In this document: positions 62,624-64,000 of the stretch, piece after piece
How positions within the stretch are numbered: position 1 is the stretch's first letter
Layout of the letters: every line of letters begins with the position of its first letter
Notes under the pieces: generated by a model
The model's input: only the letters and a program-made list of their open reading frames with translations
Told to the model about the DNA's origin: nothing
Databases searched by the model: none
DNA from: an uncultured Caulobacterales bacterium
GTDB lineage: Bacteria > Pseudomonadota > Alphaproteobacteria > Caulobacterales > Caulobacteraceae
NCBI GenBank assembly: GCA_903884425.1
Contig: CAISEP010000016.1
Location: forward strand, 124,001 to 188,000
Reading direction: 5' to 3'
Length of the DNA: 64,000 nucleotides
Program-made: the position numbers and the translations under genes

Positions 62624-64000
62624 CAGCCCTCATGCAGCCAGCTGCGGAGGATCGAGATGGATTCCTCCGGGTGGTTTTCGATGAACTCCGAGACCTTCTT
62701 GACCGATGAAACCTTAACCTGGCCTTCGATCTTGGCGATATCGATGCGCTGGTCGAACTGATTGTCGGCCATGGCGATCCGCTGGCCACCGGCGTCGACG
62801 GCCGTGGCCGGGGTGATGCCGTCGGCCCCGGCGGACCCGGACAGCTGCATCGGGCGTCCGTTCAGGGTCGCCGTCCCGCCCGGGCCCACGACGATGCCGG
62901 GGCGCAGCATCGGCCGCACCACGAAGAACATCAGCAGTCCGGTGACCACCACCATGACGGCCAACTCGGCAATGCGCATCATGTCGCCCTTGTCGAGGCT
63001 GAAGCCCGCGGCGGTGCCCTGGGCATCCGCCGGCCGTTCGAAGCGGACATTGACCACCTGCAGCTGGTCGCCGCGCTTCTCGTCGAAGCCGACGGCGGCG
63101 CGGACCAGGGCCTCGATGCGCTGCATCTCCTCGGCGGAGCGGGCCTGGTACTGGCCCGGCTTGCCCCCGGTGCCCGGCGGGGTGATCCCGTCGACGGCCA
63201 CCGACACGGACAGCTTCTTCAGCTGGCCCGGCTCGACCACCGTGGTCTTCACCGACTTGGAGATCTCGTAGTTGGTGGTTTCCTCGGACTTGTTGGAGGC
63301 CGTGGTCTGCTGTGCCGAGCCGTTGGTGTTCTGGGCACCCGGAATGTTCTGCGAGGCCGTCACACCGCCGAGGCCGGAGGGCTTGTCCTCCTTGTTGGTG
63401 TCGGTGCCCGTGGCGGTGGAGCGGACCACCTGGCCATCGGGATCGAACTTCTCCTCCTGGGTGGTGACCCGGCTCTTGTCCAGGTCGGCGGCGACGGTGA
63501 CCCGCACCTTGCCCGGCCCGACGACGCCTTCGACCAGGTCGCGGACCTGGCGCTTGATCCGCTCCTCCACGTCGTTCTGCTCGGCGGAGACGGCGCCGCC
63601 TGCCGCGCCCGGGTCATCCATCCCGGCCAGCATGGCACCGGTCTGGTCGGTGATGGCCACCCGGGTCGGCTTCAGGTTGGGTGTCGCCGCGGCCACCAGG
63701 TTGCGGATCGCCCGCACCTGATCCGAGCTCAGCTTGCGCCCCCCCGTCTCCACCATCACCGAGGCGGAGGGTTCGTCCTGGTCCTGCTCGAACAGGGCGC
63801 GCTTGGGGATGTTCAGCAGCACCTTGGCCTGGGTCACGCCCTGGATCGAGCGGATGGTCCGGGCCAGCTCCCCCTCCGCCGCGCGCTTGGCATTGATGTT
63901 CTGCACGAAGTCGGTCTGGCCAAGCGCCGGCGCGCTGTCGAAGATCTCGTAGCCGACGGAGCCGGAGGTCGGCAGGCCCTTGGCGGACAGCATCACCCGG
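62623..64000 (-). CDS. fliF: flagellar M-ring protein FliF, C-terminal part (5' end beyond window)
   Basis: At least 459 codons lie in the window and the frame is open to base 64000, so the ATG at 63996 in the ORF track is internal. Visible are the ring-building motif regions ([41 protein letters not shown]), periplasmic domain, second membrane segment ([23 protein letters not shown]) and the FliG-binding C-terminus ([24 protein letters not shown]). The N-terminal membrane segment and promoter are outside. Confidence 0.96.
   Translation of the reverse strand, partial: RVMLSAKGLPTSGSVGYEIFDSAPALGQTDFVQNINAKRAAEGELARTIRSIQGVTQAKVLLNIPKRALFEQDQDEPSASVMVETGGRKLSSDQVRAIRNLVAAATPNLKPTRVAITDQTGAMLAGMDDPGAAGGAVSAEQNDVEERIKRQVRDLVEGVVGPGKVRVTVAADLDKSRVTTQEEKFDPDGQVVRSTATGTDTNKEDKPSGLGGVTASQNIPGAQNTNGSAQQTTASNKSEETTNYEISKSVKTTVVEPGQLKKLSVSVAVDGITPPGTGGKPGQYQARSAEEMQRIEALVRAAVGFDEKRGDQLQVVNVRFERPADAQGTAAGFSLDKGDMMRIAELAVMVVVTGLLMFFVVRPMLRPGIVVGPGGTATLNGRPMQLSGSAGADGITPATAVDAGGQRIAMADNQFDQRIDIAKIEGQVKVSSVKKVSEFIENHPEESISILRSWLHEG

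Overview
The window is a 64 kb piece of a GC-rich alphaproteobacterial chromosome, most likely Caulobacterales (Caulobacter / Phenylobacterium / Brevundimonas group; genus not resolved). The reasons are the flagellar order fliF-fliG-fliH(flbE)-fliN-flbD-flhA, a FlbD-type sigma-54 activator, a DUF2312/GapR gene, a CC0125/CC1285-type lipoprotein, a RodZ-like gene beside ispG, and an ethylmalonyl-CoA-pathway type acyl-CoA dehydrogenase. Coding density is high. No stretch over 300 bases lacks a gene. I found no tRNA, rRNA, CRISPR array, prophage or insertion sequence.

Layout: 1-3.1 kb, end of an ABC1 kinase, hotdog thioesterase, alpha/beta hydrolase, motA. 3.15-4.4 kb, a lower-GC orphan gene that looks transferred. 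4.5-12.2 kb, prfA, gapR, then on the minus strand ptsP, rodZ, ispG and a lipoprotein phosphoesterase. 12.4-22.6 kb, accessory genes (serine hydrolase, GST, MAPEG, LysE exporter, lipoprotein, CysG-type dehydrogenase, two small membrane proteins, MFS transporter, TraB/GumN-like protein, mutM). 22.8-30.8 kb, putA, an EF-hand lipoprotein, and the minus-strand rnd-lptC-lptA-lptB-rpoN run. 30.9-37.4 kb, a frameshifted LysR gene divergent from a LigB-type dioxygenase, YceI, a CoA-transferase/hydrolase, an M20 peptidase and a 39-kDa-subunit-like oxidoreductase. 37.6-48.9 kb, gltD-gltB, an APC permease, thiolase, a stand-alone CZB protein, quinone oxidoreductase and isoaspartyl peptidase. 49-56.5 kb, rlmN, an orphan ACP-ketosynthase pair, MtnX-like phosphatase, esterase, methylsuccinyl-CoA dehydrogenase candidate, HIG1 protein, cobalamin adenosyltransferase and a REP-like inverted pair. 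56.6-64 kb, DUF2794 and the flagellar basal-body/export operon, with fliF cut by the window end.

Links between regions: rpoN (26.5-28.0 kb) encodes the sigma factor that FlbD (59.2-60.6 kb) activates, and motA and the fliF operon belong to the same motility programme. lptA/B/C form the LPS transport module. The acyl-CoA dehydrogenase and ATP:cobalamin adenosyltransferase fit B12-dependent C2/C3 assimilation, together with the thiolase and CoA-transferase. gltBD, ptsP and rpoN point to nitrogen control.

The window is mostly housekeeping. I did not find a clear new multi-gene system. The best leads are the transferred zinc-ribbon gene, a siroheme-synthase protein with a vestigial methyltransferase tail, a TraB-family protein lacking both signature histidines, a REP pair with compensated stems, the orphan ACP/KAS pair behind phased direct repeats, and several well-formed operator-like palindromes.
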